64,000 nucleotides of DNA from the NCBI RefSeq assembly GCF_002019695.1, contig NZ_KV917376.1, positions 216,118-280,117 on the forward strand, written 5' to 3'. Position numbers and translations under genes: made by a program. How positions within the stretch are numbered: the stretch's first letter is position 1; each line of letters opens with the position of its first letter. The stretch comes from Evansella clarkii. GTDB taxonomy: Bacteria; Bacillota; Bacilli; Bacillales; Salisediminibacteriaceae. Under the pieces are notes generated by a model. That model ran no database searches. It saw only the letters and a list, made by a program, of their open reading frames with translations, and was not told where the DNA came from. This document shows, one piece after another, positions 1 through 7,893 of this stretch.

Positions 1-368
1 TGGTATGTCGCTTCGCGAGCCATACTAAAGTGTGTTTTCGCAAGCTCGTGGGCATCGCTAATATCTGTTTTATGACGACGCATCTTAGCCATTTGTAAAT
101 TCGCTTCCAATGGATTCATACGGCAGTATGTATGGCCTTTAGTCGCCAGGAACTTTTCCAGTGGTTTTGAGTAAATACCTGTTGCTTCAAACACAATTTC
201 GGGGGCTTGTTTATCCAAAACCGTCATTTCTTCAATTCTGTGATGAAGCCGTTCAAAATCAATCCGAGTATGAGTTAATTCCCCTTCCAATTCACATTGT
301 TTATACCGGTCATAAATAGCAAAAGTACTTTTTCCTTTACTGACATCAAGTGCGATGACATGCTTCAA
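1..368 (-). CDS. IS110-family transposase, N-terminal part (cut by window edge)
   Basis: About 122 codons of a DEDD transposase of the IS110 family are visible; the rest lies left of the window. The reading starts at a TTG (366-368), preceded by AAGGAG at good spacing, and opens with the RuvC-like first strand VIALDVSKGKSTFAIYD carrying the first catalytic Asp. EATGIY and HKTDISDAHELAK further on are typical of the family. IS110 enzymes work with a structured RNA made from the element's own non-coding end and leave no target duplication. Intact or truncated status cannot be judged here. Confidence 0.85.
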   Translation of the reverse strand, partial: MKHVIALDVSKGKSTFAIYDRYKQCELEGELTHTRIDFERLHHRIEEMTVLDKQAPEIVFEATGIYSKPLEKFLATKGHTYCRMNPLEANLQMAKMRRHKTDISDAHELAKTHFSMAREATY

Positions 369-558
369 ACGAACCTTCTCCTTTTTAGCCAATCATAGAA
401 GTCTTCACAGCGCCTTATTGATTCCATTTTCTTATACACGATCTCTTGGACCCAACATACTAAACTGATTCAAACAAGGGTGTGAAGTTGGCCGGTTTTT
501 TGATACGGACTCTTATCTTGGTCCCAGAGGCTGTTCGGCCTTTCTTCACTTCTACTAT
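369..558 (-). ncRNA. Possible bridge-RNA region at the IS110 left end
   Basis: About 190 bases lie between the transposase start and the terminator of the neighbouring gene, with no ORF. In IS110-group elements this 5' non-coding end encodes the bridge RNA that pairs with target and donor DNA. Short complementary stretches are visible (GGGACCAA-like and TTGGGTCC-like words about 75 nt apart). The element boundary and the RNA fold are not established, so this is a positional inference. Confidence 0.35.
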
Positions 559-600
559 AAAAAAATAGTAGCACAGACCATGGCCTTGGTCTGTGCTACT
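559..600 (-). terminator. Rho-independent terminator of the 79-aa gene
   Basis: A perfect 14-bp stem (567-580 with 587-600, 6-nt loop) is followed on the minus strand by a run of seven T. It sits 30 bases after the stop of the 630-869 gene. Confidence 0.85.
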
Positions 601-629
601 AATGTTAGTATGTTTTATATACTATTTAG

Positions 630-869
630 TCAGGCTGCTTTTTCCGCGCCTATTTTCCCTGCAAGGATATAAGCAATCGAAGCGGCAGCTATTGGTATAA
701 GTATTGTAATGAGGTTTCTGTTGCCCAGCATCATCTCACCTGCTGCTCCACCCTCGTAACTCCCTGCTATGTCCGGAGTATACTGCAGAGTTAACAAAAT
801 GCCGGAGACTATCTGCAGACCCATCAGTAATATTAAAAATAGTGAAATAAACAATAAAAATTTCTTCAT
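630..869 (-). CDS. Small two-helix membrane protein, unknown function
   Basis: A 79-residue protein with two hydrophobic segments (about residues 4-28 and 53-72) joined by a short polar, Gly-rich loop. A small integral membrane protein is likely. The ATG follows AAGGGGTC at 8-9 nt and the gene ends at a strong terminator, so it is a single-gene transcript and probably real. I recognise no family. It lies next to an IS110 end, but its codon use does not stand out. Confidence 0.65.
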   Translation of the reverse strand: MKKFLLFISLFLILLMGLQIVSGILLTLQYTPDIAGSYEGGAAGEMMLGNRNLITILIPIAAASIAYILAGKIGAEKAA

Positions 870-959
870 CGGAAAGACCCCTTACACTTTAATATTCTAC
901 TTTGGTAAAACCCTGAGGGCACAAATATTCAGGAATTTCACACTTATACTATTTAAACA

Positions 960-1305
960 CAATTACAACTTTGTTGCTGGACAAATTGTCACAAGTTTAA
1001 GCAAATTTGTCCAGCAAACTGTTTTCTCTGGACAAATTCCGCTTTCTACGTCCTGATTTGTCCAGCAAATCTTCTAATCTGGACAAATCCAACCTTTTCA
1101 ACGAAAATTTGTCCATAAAATAGTTAATGAAAGTAATTTATTCAAAATATTACTACTTACTCTGGACAAATTTTAGCTGTTTTATTGATATTTGTCCCGC
1201 AAACTGTTTTTTCTGGACAAATTCCGCTTTCTACGTCCTGATTTGTCCAGCAAATCTTCTAATCTGGACAAATCCAACCTTTTCAACAAAAATTTGTCCA
1301 GCAAA
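960..1305. repeat. Array of alternating inverted 10-mers (CTGGACAAAT / ATTTGTCCAG)
   Basis: Twelve copies of CTGGACAAAT and its reverse complement alternate (starts 977, 1005, 1028, 1056, 1079, 1107, then 1162, 1190, 1213, 1241, 1264, 1292). Centre spacing alternates 28 and 23 bp, a 51-bp period; one pair in the middle has decayed. About 105 bp at 1012-1116 is nearly repeated at 1198-1301. The array fills most of the 870-1392 gene gap. ORFs that run through it have no ribosome site. Confidence 0.9.
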
Positions 1306-1340
1306 CAACATCCAGCCTAGCCTAGATATAACACTAAACT

Positions 1341-1384
1341 ATAAAACAAGCACCGCCCCTCCCAAAAAGAAGAGTCTGGTGCTT
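1341..1384 (-). terminator. Terminator of the 136-aa gene
   Basis: AAGCACC (1348-1354) pairs with GGTGCTT (1378-1384); a short T-rich run follows on the minus strand. It lies just past the stop at 1393. Confidence 0.55.
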
Positions 1385-1392
1385 CACTTTAT

Positions 1393-1803
1393 TTACTCAA
1401 TTTCCTCGAAAAATAGTCCGCCTTCTGTCTGAACGAAGAGGGGATCCGTGACACTATCGAGACTGATTATTATATATGGATTGTCCTTTCCCGTTTCCTC
1501 TTCGGTGAACTCTACAGTGATGACAGTACCTTCTTCGTCATTGACAACCCCGGCTACATCGATTCCTTTTCCCTGGTTATCACTGCCGAGCGAAAGGACT
1601 ACTATCGTTTTCTCTTCTTCATCTGTAAAACGTTTATAACCCTGAATTTCCGGAGAATTTTGCAGCTCAGCTGTATATCTGTCAACAGTCAGGTGTTCAG
1701 CTGCATCCGTTTCCTCCACTACCTGGTAATCGTCGCCATAGAACAAATACAAGAGGAATGCACCAATAATTAACGGCAAAATAACGAAACTACTTTTTTT
1801 CAT
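1393..1803 (-). CDS. Membrane-anchored acidic extracytoplasmic protein, unknown function
   Basis: 136 residues: KK start, one hydrophobic segment (about residues 5-22), then a strongly acidic soluble domain, so it is probably tethered to the outside of the membrane. There is no lipobox Cys. The C-terminal half (residues about 65-130) alternates beta-like stretches such as TIVVLSLGS and YIIISLDS, suggesting a small beta domain. The ATG follows AGGAGG and the gene ends at its own terminator. No specific function is proposed. Confidence 0.6.
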   Translation of the reverse strand: MKKSSFVILPLIIGAFLLYLFYGDDYQVVEETDAAEHLTVDRYTAELQNSPEIQGYKRFTDEEEKTIVVLSLGSDNQGKGIDVAGVVNDEEGTVITVEFTEEETGKDNPYIIISLDSVTDPLFVQTEGGLFFEEIE

Positions 1804-1920
1804 CGCATAATCCTCCTGGAAAAATTAAATAAGAAACTGTCTCTATATATTTTACCATTCATTTTCCAATTATAGAAACCCATTAATCGAAAAATAAACA
1901 CCTCTATATGAGATGTTCCT

Positions 1921-2124
1921 TTATTTTACCAGTTTTCCTTCAAAAACAATTTTTTGTTCAGCCACTTCGATTTCCGTTTTGCCGTTTTTCTTAATTTCTT
2001 TCAGGACGGGTTCTTCCATTCGCCTGACCGGCATATAGCCTTCCTCTTTCATCCGATTCAGGCAATCGTCAATTGTTTCCCCGTCCTCCACATAAAACTT
2101 TTGCTTATTTCTTTTTTTCTCCAT
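1921..2124 (-). CDS. NETI-motif protein
   Basis: A 67-residue charged protein containing GETIDDCLNRMKEEGYMPVRR followed by a conserved EPV-x-KEI segment. This is the small Bacillaceae NETI-motif family of unknown biochemical role. AAAGGAG precedes the ATG. The gene starts 15 bases after the end of bpsB and may be co-transcribed with it. Confidence 0.8.
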   Translation of the reverse strand: MEKKRNKQKFYVEDGETIDDCLNRMKEEGYMPVRRMEEPVLKEIKKNGKTEIEVAEQKIVFEGKLVK

Positions 2125-2138
2125 AAAGCGCTTCTCCT

Positions 2139-2681
2139 TTAATGATTATAATTTCCCTCACGTTCCTGCTTCACTGCCCACTTTAACGCCTCTTCCTCTT
2201 TTGGAATCCGTACTGTAAGTAGAAGCACAGCATTAAGAACCGTAAAGAGCACCGCTGTTATATACGCTTCAAATAACAACGGCAAAGTAAGTATTTCAAT
2301 TGCGACAATCCAGTAATTCGGATGGCTGACCCACTTATACGGCCCTTTTTTTACAAGGTCCGCCCCTGGGAGGACGATTATTTTAGTATTCCAGAACCGG
2401 CCAAGAGAAAGAAGCGCCCAAAACCTGCCTGCCTGCGCCAGAATAAAAACAGCCAGAACTATCGGCCAGAACGGAATCAGACCGATTCCCCCGATTGTAA
2501 CTTCTATAATAAGAGAAGTGAAAAATGCCACATGCATGAGAACAATCCACTTATAATGATCAGCTCCGAATTCCTTCGCTCCCGCAGCCTTCAATTGTTT
2601 TTCATTCCGTTTCGCTACCATTACCTCCACAAGCCGCTGTATAACCACTAACACTAACAGGAGCCAGAATGCTGTGAGCAT
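2139..2681 (-). CDS. bpsB: Isoprenylcysteine-carboxyl-methyltransferase-like methyltransferase, BpsB/YpbQ type
   Basis: An integral membrane methyltransferase of the ICMT fold, 180 aa, with four to five hydrophobic segments and the family motif GPYKWVSHPNYW near residue 125. In B. subtilis the partner of the type III PKS O-methylates alkylpyrones. The upstream in-frame ATG at 2699 is rejected because it lies inside the GGAGGAAG ribosome site of the ATG at 2681. That ATG overlaps the bpsA stop (TGATG), so the two genes are translationally coupled. Confidence 0.85.
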   Translation of the reverse strand: MLTAFWLLLVLVVIQRLVEVMVAKRNEKQLKAAGAKEFGADHYKWIVLMHVAFFTSLIIEVTIGGIGLIPFWPIVLAVFILAQAGRFWALLSLGRFWNTKIIVLPGADLVKKGPYKWVSHPNYWIVAIEILTLPLLFEAYITAVLFTVLNAVLLLTVRIPKEEEALKWAVKQEREGNYNH

Positions 2682-3778
2682 CAAACTTCCTCCTTCCATT
2701 CAAGATGAAGAAGTTCAGAACTAAAGCCCGGGCCCAGTGCTGCCATTAATCCATTATCTCCTGTCTGAATTTCGCCATCCATAAATTCCTTTAGTACATA
2801 TAATACTGTCGGCGAGGACATATTACCATGATTTTTCAATACCTTCCTAGAAATATCTGTTTTTTCAGATGTATATCCTAATGCCTTTTCATATGCTTCA
2901 AGTACTTTCTTTCCTCCTGGATGGGCGACAAAATGAGTAATATCACTGAAATTTACTCCTTGTTTTTCAAGAAACTTTTCAACATTCGGTTTCAGCCAGT
3001 CCTGAATGATGGAAGGAATATCCCGTGAAAAAATAACCTGCATTCCTTCATTATTAATATCCCAGCCCATGACATCTTCACTGTCAGGCATTAATGTGGA
3101 CTGTGTTCCAGTAATAAACGGAACAGGCCCTTTATGTAACTGCTCCTCTTTAACAACTTCATCCCCGGCAAGAAGAGCACAAGCTACTCCGTCTGCGAAC
3201 AAAGAGGTTCCTACAAGATTGCTTTTCCTTGTGTCATTTCTCTGAAAAGTGATACTGCAAAGCTCTATACATAACACAAGCACTTTTGCTGACGGATAAG
3301 CAAGACAATACTCATAAGCTCTGCTTAGTCCTGCCCCTCCGCCAGCACACCCCAGCCCCCATAAAGGCACCCTTTTCACATGAGGAGAAAACGACATTTT
3401 ATTCATGATTCTTGCATCAATTGTCGGGGTGGCAAGGCCGGAGCTGGAAACAAAAAACACAGCGTCGATTTCCTCTTCTTCAAACCTTTTATTAAGATGG
3501 TTTTCATTCTGGAGACATTTAATAATTGCCTCTTTGCCGAGCTCAACTGACTTTTCTATGTAGAGATTATTTTTTTCCTCAAAACTGTGGTCGTTTTCAA
3601 ACCACTCTTTCGGCACGACAAAATTACGGGATTCAATCTGCCCGTTATTAAAAATCCGCAACAGCCTGTCTATATCCTGAAAGCTGTCTTTAAATAACTC
3701 CCTGACTACCGCCTCAGTTTCCCGCTGGGAGATTTTAAACTCAGGTACTTCAGTACTTACAGATAAAATTGCAGGCAT
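2681..3778 (-). CDS. bpsA: Type III polyketide synthase (chalcone synthase family)
   Basis: Makes alkylpyrone-type products from long-chain acyl-CoA starters and malonyl-CoA in Bacillus. Starting at the second ATG (3778, preceded by TGGAGGA at 7 nt) gives 365 aa, the length I recall for B. subtilis BpsA. The catalytic triad is visible: Cys144 in GLGCAGGGAGL, His286 in AHPGGKK, Asn319 in NHGNMSSPT. The longer reading from 3799 has a poor ribosome site. Coupled to the methyltransferase bpsB downstream. Confidence 0.93.
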   Translation of the reverse strand: MPAILSVSTEVPEFKISQRETEAVVRELFKDSFQDIDRLLRIFNNGQIESRNFVVPKEWFENDHSFEEKNNLYIEKSVELGKEAIIKCLQNENHLNKRFEEEEIDAVFFVSSSGLATPTIDARIMNKMSFSPHVKRVPLWGLGCAGGGAGLSRAYEYCLAYPSAKVLVLCIELCSITFQRNDTRKSNLVGTSLFADGVACALLAGDEVVKEEQLHKGPVPFITGTQSTLMPDSEDVMGWDINNEGMQVIFSRDIPSIIQDWLKPNVEKFLEKQGVNFSDITHFVAHPGGKKVLEAYEKALGYTSEKTDISRKVLKNHGNMSSPTVLYVLKEFMDGEIQTGDNGLMAALGPGFSSELLHLEWKEEV

Positions 3779-3935
3779 ATTTTTTTCCTCCACATTCATT
3801 CTTCCTGTTATCAGGCAGTGTATACAGGCCCACTCTCTGCACAGGTATAGCTATACAAAAATATTAAAAAGAGCGCAAATATCCAAAAGTTCAGTATGAT
3901 ATATATTTCCCTGGAAACTTTCTCCTTAAACAGAA

Positions 3936-3976
3936 TAAAAAATTAAAGAAGGCCCCTGAATTCATTTTCAGGGACC
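3936..3976 (-). terminator. Terminator of pbuG
   Basis: GGTCCCTGAA pairs with TTCAGGGGCC (3951-3976); the minus strand continues with a T-rich tail. It lies 18 bases past the pbuG stop. Confidence 0.8.
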
Positions 3977-3993
3977 AGCTTCCTTTTATAAAG

Positions 3994-5307
3994 TTATTCT
4001 CCCAAAAAGACGAAGTAGAGGATAAAGACGAAGAACATACCATACATAATCGGATGTACTTCCTTCCCTTTTCCTTTACAGATCATTGTTATCGGGTACA
4101 TGATAAAGCCTAAAGCAATACCTGTCGCGATACTGTATGTGAGCGGCATTAATATCACCGTCAGGAAGGCTGGAACAGCAATCTCAAATCGTTTCCAGTC
4201 AATCTGTGATAAAGAGGACGCCATGAGTATCCCCACAATGATAAGGGCAGGGGCTGTTACCTCCTCTGTAATGACGACCAGTAATGGCGAGAAGAGCAAG
4301 GCAACCAGGAACAATGCGCCTGTAACAATGGAAGCGAATCCAGTTCTGGCACCTGCTGCAATTCCTGAGGAAGACTCAATATAGGCAGTCGTCGTGGAAG
4401 TTCCCAGGATTGCTCCGATGGAAGTAGCGGATGAATCTGCCAGTAATGCCCGCTGCGCTCTTGGAAGCTTGTTGTCTTTAACAAAACCTGCCTGGTTAGC
4501 TACCGCGTATAGAGTTCCTGCAGTATCAAAGAAATCTACGAAAAGGAAAGTTAAAATGACAATTAATAAATTGAATGTAAAGATTTCTGAAAGAGCCATT
4601 TCCCCAAATGGTGCAAATGCCGCACCGAATGTAGGCGCCAGGCTTGGAATCGAACCGACAATCTGGTTTGGTGTCGGAACAACCTGGAAAATAACTCCCA
4701 CTAATGCAGTAACCATCATTCCGTAAAAAATCCCGCCCCGTAAACCGAGGGTCATGAAGATGACGGTGATTACAACCCCAAATATAGCCAGCAGTGTTGG
4801 CCCATGTCCTAAATCACCGATCTGGACAAGCGTAGCTTCAGATACTACTACGATCCCAGCTCCCTGAAGCCCGATAAAGGCAATAAATAAACCAATACCA
4901 GCTGCGGCCGCATACTTAAGTTCTGCAGGGATTGCATTAATAATTATTTCACGAATTCCAACAAGAGTAATAATGATAAAAACAATACCAGATAAAAATA
5001 CACCTAATAAAGCTGTTTCCCAAGGTATTCCCATTCCTAAAACGACCGAATAGGTAAAGAACGCGTTCAGCCCCATCCCTGGAGCAAGAGCGATTGGATA
5101 ACGGGCAACTACACCCATGATTATCGTTCCCAATGCTGCGGCAAGGGCGGTAGCAACATACACAGCTCCTTCGTCCATCCCTGCCCCGCTTAATATAAGC
5201 GGGTTAACAAATAAAATATACGCCATGGCGAGGAAAGTTGTTAGTCCTCCCAATGTTTCTTTTTTATAATTCGTACCTAACTCCTGAAAACGAAAGTATC
5301 GTTCCAT
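3994..5307 (-). CDS. pbuG: Hypoxanthine/guanine permease, NCS2/AzgA type
   Basis: A 437-aa purine:cation symporter with about 12-14 membrane segments. It opens with the AzgA-type RYFRFQELGTNYKKE and LGGLTTFLAMAYILFVNP; the FVDFFDTAGTLYAVANQAG and GTSTTTAYIESSSG blocks are also diagnostic. B. subtilis PbuG is about 440 aa and also sits next to guaA. A guanine riboswitch lies some 310 bases upstream, so uptake should fall when guanine is plentiful. The substrate call rests on family, neighbours and the riboswitch together. Confidence 0.93.
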   Translation of the reverse strand: MERYFRFQELGTNYKKETLGGLTTFLAMAYILFVNPLILSGAGMDEGAVYVATALAAALGTIIMGVVARYPIALAPGMGLNAFFTYSVVLGMGIPWETALLGVFLSGIVFIIITLVGIREIIINAIPAELKYAAAAGIGLFIAFIGLQGAGIVVVSEATLVQIGDLGHGPTLLAIFGVVITVIFMTLGLRGGIFYGMMVTALVGVIFQVVPTPNQIVGSIPSLAPTFGAAFAPFGEMALSEIFTFNLLIVILTFLFVDFFDTAGTLYAVANQAGFVKDNKLPRAQRALLADSSATSIGAILGTSTTTAYIESSSGIAAGARTGFASIVTGALFLVALLFSPLLVVITEEVTAPALIIVGILMASSLSQIDWKRFEIAVPAFLTVILMPLTYSIATGIALGFIMYPITMICKGKGKEVHPIMYGMFFVFILYFVFLGE

Positions 5308-5502
5308 TTTTCAACTCTCCTTATTTTAAAAGATATCTTTAACGAGTAACCATACTGAATTCGTTTAAAAATTATAAGCCTGGCGCCTCTCTGCGAGGAG
5401 CACAACGCACAATCCGTCTATATACGCTGTGTGCCTTGTTCTGTTTTCTTCCTTTACAGGTAAGGGCCACGCTTCATAAGTTTCCAGGCATAAAGAGAGC
5501 TT

Positions 5503-5545
5503 TAAAAATAGTTTAAGCTCCAGATCCATAATGGATCTGAAGCTT
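5503..5545 (-). terminator. Expression-platform terminator of the pbuG riboswitch
   Basis: A 14-bp stem with one G-T pair (5515-5528 with 5532-5545, 3-nt loop) is followed by a T-rich tail on the minus strand. It lies about 70 bases after the aptamer and before pbuG, as expected for a transcriptional OFF switch. Confidence 0.7.
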
Positions 5546-5611
5546 CCGGTAAATGCATGCTCAAACGATGAGATAAGAAGGGCTGGCTCCCTAATCTGTA
5601 ATTATTCTCAC

Positions 5612-5684
5612 CGTTCGTAGTCAAGCCATTTACGGTAGCTTGGTAGAAACTTACGGGCCCTATTCCCGATATTATACGAACAAT
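5612..5684 (-). promoter_or_regulatory. Guanine riboswitch aptamer upstream of pbuG
   Basis: On the minus strand P1 arms TTCGTA/TACGAA enclose TATAAT, GTTTCTACC, CCGTAAA and TTGACTACG, the conserved junction and loop words of the purine aptamer. The specificity base is C (GACTACG), which pairs with guanine or hypoxanthine rather than adenine. The rest of the 5308-5834 gap holds the expression platform and the guaA terminator. Confidence 0.93.
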
Positions 5685-5743
5685 CAGCACTTATTTTCTT
5701 TACATTGTTCAGTTTATCAGCGCCCAATAAGCTTGTCAATACA

Positions 5744-5789
5744 AAAAGACGAATGTTGAGTTAATTTATCGACTCAACATTCGTCTTTT
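5744..5789. terminator. Terminator between guaA and the pbuG leader
   Basis: A perfect 18-bp inverted repeat (5744-5761 with 5772-5789) with A and T flanks that can act on either strand. Its main role should be ending guaA transcription on the minus strand. Confidence 0.88.
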
Positions 5790-5834
5790 GCTTATCTTAT
5801 TCTCAATTGCGTCTAAAAGGTAAAGTTTTTCCCG

Positions 5835-7373
5835 TTATTCCCACTCAATTGTGGAAGGTGGCTTTGATGTAATATCATAGACAACCCGGTTTACATTTTT
5901 AACCTCGTTAACAATTCGCGTAGAGATAATTTCTAATACATCATACGGGATACGGGCCCAGTCAGAAGTCATTCCATCGATCGAGGTTACAGCCCGCACG
6001 CCCACAGTGTAGTCATATGTTCTTGCATCTCCCATAACTCCTACACTGCGCATATCAGGGAGAGCTGTGAAGTACTGCCAAATTTCACGGTCAAGCCCGG
6101 CCTTCTTGATTTCCTCCCGTAAAATCGCATCAGATTCCCGAACAATTTCGAGTTTTTCTTCTGTGATTTCACCAAGGACACGGATACCAAGCCCGGGTCC
6201 AGGGAACGGCTGGCGCCAGACAATTTCATCAGGAAGCCCAAGCTCTGTTCCCACGGCGCGCACTTCGTCTTTAAACAAAGTATTTAAAGGTTCAATTAAA
6301 GTAAATCTCATATCTTCCGGAAGCCCGCCCACATTATGGTGGGATTTGATCGTCTGGGCTGTATCAGTGCCACTCTCAATAATATCTGTATATAATGTAC
6401 CCTGTGCAAGGAAATCAATGTCTTTAAGCTCTTGCGCTTCCTCATCGAAAACATAAATAAACTCATTACCGATGATTTTACGTTTCTGTTCCGGGTCTTT
6501 TACCCCGCTTAGTTTTGAAAGGAAGCGATCCTGTGCATCAATTTTTATAACATTCATATCAAAACCTTCAGAGAAGGTTTTCATAACACTTTCTGCTTCT
6601 CCTTTACGAAGCAGACCGTGATCGATGAACATACATGTGAGCTGGTCGCCGATAGCCTGGTGGATCAATGCCGCGACAACAGAGGAATCAACCCCTCCGC
6701 TGAGAGCGCAAAGCACTTTACGGTCCCCTACAAGCTCCCTTACTTTTTCCACTTCCATATCAATGAAATTCTCCATTGACCAGTTTCCTTCACACTCGCA
6801 AATATTATAAATGAAGTTTTTTAGCATTTCATTGCCAAATTCGGAATTTCTTACTTCCGGGTGGAATTGCACACCATACAGCTTTCTGCTTTCATCGCTC
6901 ATTGCCGCTACAGGGCAGGAAATGTTAACAGCATCCACCTGGAATCCTTCAGGAGGAGCTGTCACGAGATCACCATGGCTCATCCAGACAGACTGCTCTT
7001 CAGGGAGTCCATCATACAGCTTGCTCTTATTGCTTATATTAATAACTGCTTTACCATACTCCCTGTGGTTGGCAGCTTCCACAGAACCTTTAAAATGATG
7101 CGTCATGAGCTGCATACCGTAGCATATTCCAAATACAGGTATGCCTAAATCAAAGATTCTCTCATCACAGCGAGGTGCGCCATCAGCGTAGACACTTCCA
7201 GGACCTCCTGAAAAAATGATGCCTTTAGGGTTTATTTCCTTAATTTCTTCTGCGGTAATTTTGTGTGAACGCAGTTCGCTGAATACTCCAAGATCCCGTA
7301 TCCGGCGCGCAATCAGCTGGTTGTACTGTCCCCCAAAGTCCAGTACAATAATTTTCTCCTTCACATCCTGCAT
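5835..7373 (-). CDS. guaA: GMP synthase (glutamine-hydrolysing)
   Basis: Converts XMP to GMP with glutamine and ATP. The 512-aa protein has the class I amidotransferase domain first (nucleophile Cys84 in GICYGMQ; VQFHPEV near 170), then the ATP pyrophosphatase loop LSGGVDSSV near 225 and the C-terminal dimerisation domain ending [10 protein letters not shown]. Length and motifs are those of the family. It has its own guanine riboswitch about 380 bases upstream, and a repeat element (7479-7642) is inserted in the leader between riboswitch and start codon. Confidence 0.97.
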   Translation of the reverse strand: MQDVKEKIIVLDFGGQYNQLIARRIRDLGVFSELRSHKITAEEIKEINPKGIIFSGGPGSVYADGAPRCDERIFDLGIPVFGICYGMQLMTHHFKGSVEAANHREYGKAVINISNKSKLYDGLPEEQSVWMSHGDLVTAPPEGFQVDAVNISCPVAAMSDESRKLYGVQFHPEVRNSEFGNEMLKNFIYNICECEGNWSMENFIDMEVEKVRELVGDRKVLCALSGGVDSSVVAALIHQAIGDQLTCMFIDHGLLRKGEAESVMKTFSEGFDMNVIKIDAQDRFLSKLSGVKDPEQKRKIIGNEFIYVFDEEAQELKDIDFLAQGTLYTDIIESGTDTAQTIKSHHNVGGLPEDMRFTLIEPLNTLFKDEVRAVGTELGLPDEIVWRQPFPGPGLGIRVLGEITEEKLEIVRESDAILREEIKKAGLDREIWQYFTALPDMRSVGVMGDARTYDYTVGVRAVTSIDGMTSDWARIPYDVLEIISTRIVNEVKNVNRVVYDITSKPPSTIEWE

Positions 7374-7478
7374 TGTTCTTCCACCTTTACAAATAAATTT
7401 CTCTTAAATATCCTTATTCGCTGAATCAATTTCATAATCCGAAATTTAAATCTTTAATACGAACATTAGCTTAAAATG

Positions 7479-7642
7479 TTATTTTGTCGTTCGATTTACG
7501 CTTCAGACGGACGCATTCTGCGGGCACGGCTTCAACTAATTTTTGACGGCTGAACTCCGTCAAAAATGGATTTTCAGCTCGCGCTATTCCCGCAAGAGTC
7601 GCCGTCTTACGCTGCAATCGAAAATTAATGTTCGTCTTTTTT
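7479..7642. mobile_element. MITE-like dispersed element, copy 1 (in guaA leader)
   Basis: A non-coding element of about 164 bp whose reverse complement matches 23164-23411. Ends are imperfect inverted repeats: TTCGATTTACGCTTCAGACG near 7490 and the complement of TTCGATTGCAGCGTAAGACG near 7600. Its centre is a perfect 11-bp hairpin (7539-7549 with 7557-7567). It encodes no protein and would depend on a transposase elsewhere. Confidence 0.75.
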
Positions 7643-7677
7643 ATCCAAAAAATATATGAAATTCGTTCTCTCTATAT

Positions 7678-7733
7678 TAAGAAAACTGGAAATCAGCCCG
7701 TGCAAGAGTACACGAAGGCAGAATTTCCAGTTT
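7678..7733 (-). terminator. Expression-platform terminator of the guaA riboswitch
   Basis: AAACTGGAAAT pairs with ATTTCCAGTTT at the two ends (7682-7693 and 7723-7733); the minus strand continues TTTTCTT. It lies directly after the aptamer. Confidence 0.75.
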
Positions 7734-7751
7734 AATATATACTAAAAATCC

Positions 7752-7822
7752 GCCTTCATAGTCAGGCCGTTTACGGCAGCCCGGTAGAGACTCTTAGGCC
7801 AATTCCTAAGGATATATGAGGC
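7752..7822 (-). promoter_or_regulatory. Guanine riboswitch aptamer upstream of guaA
   Basis: P1 arms GCCTCATA and TATGAAGGC enclose GTCTCTACC, CCGTAAA and CCTGACTATG in purine-aptamer order, with C at the specificity position, so guanine class. It is separate from and clearly different in sequence to the pbuG copy. It should terminate guaA transcription when guanine is abundant. Confidence 0.92.
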
Positions 7823-7893
7823 AAGACAATATTAAGTTTAGTCATTACAGCTGTTTTAATACTGATTAATTTTAACAGTCAGCCAGAACCTGG

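Noticed and set aside
1127-1432. 101-aa ORF with ICPAN and FWTN repeats
   Set aside because: It is the translation of the alternating 10-mer array and has no ribosome site; it also runs into the opposite-strand 136-aa gene.
5502-5690. 62-aa ORF in the pbuG leader
   Set aside because: It is the riboswitch read as protein; aptamer and terminator explain the sequence.
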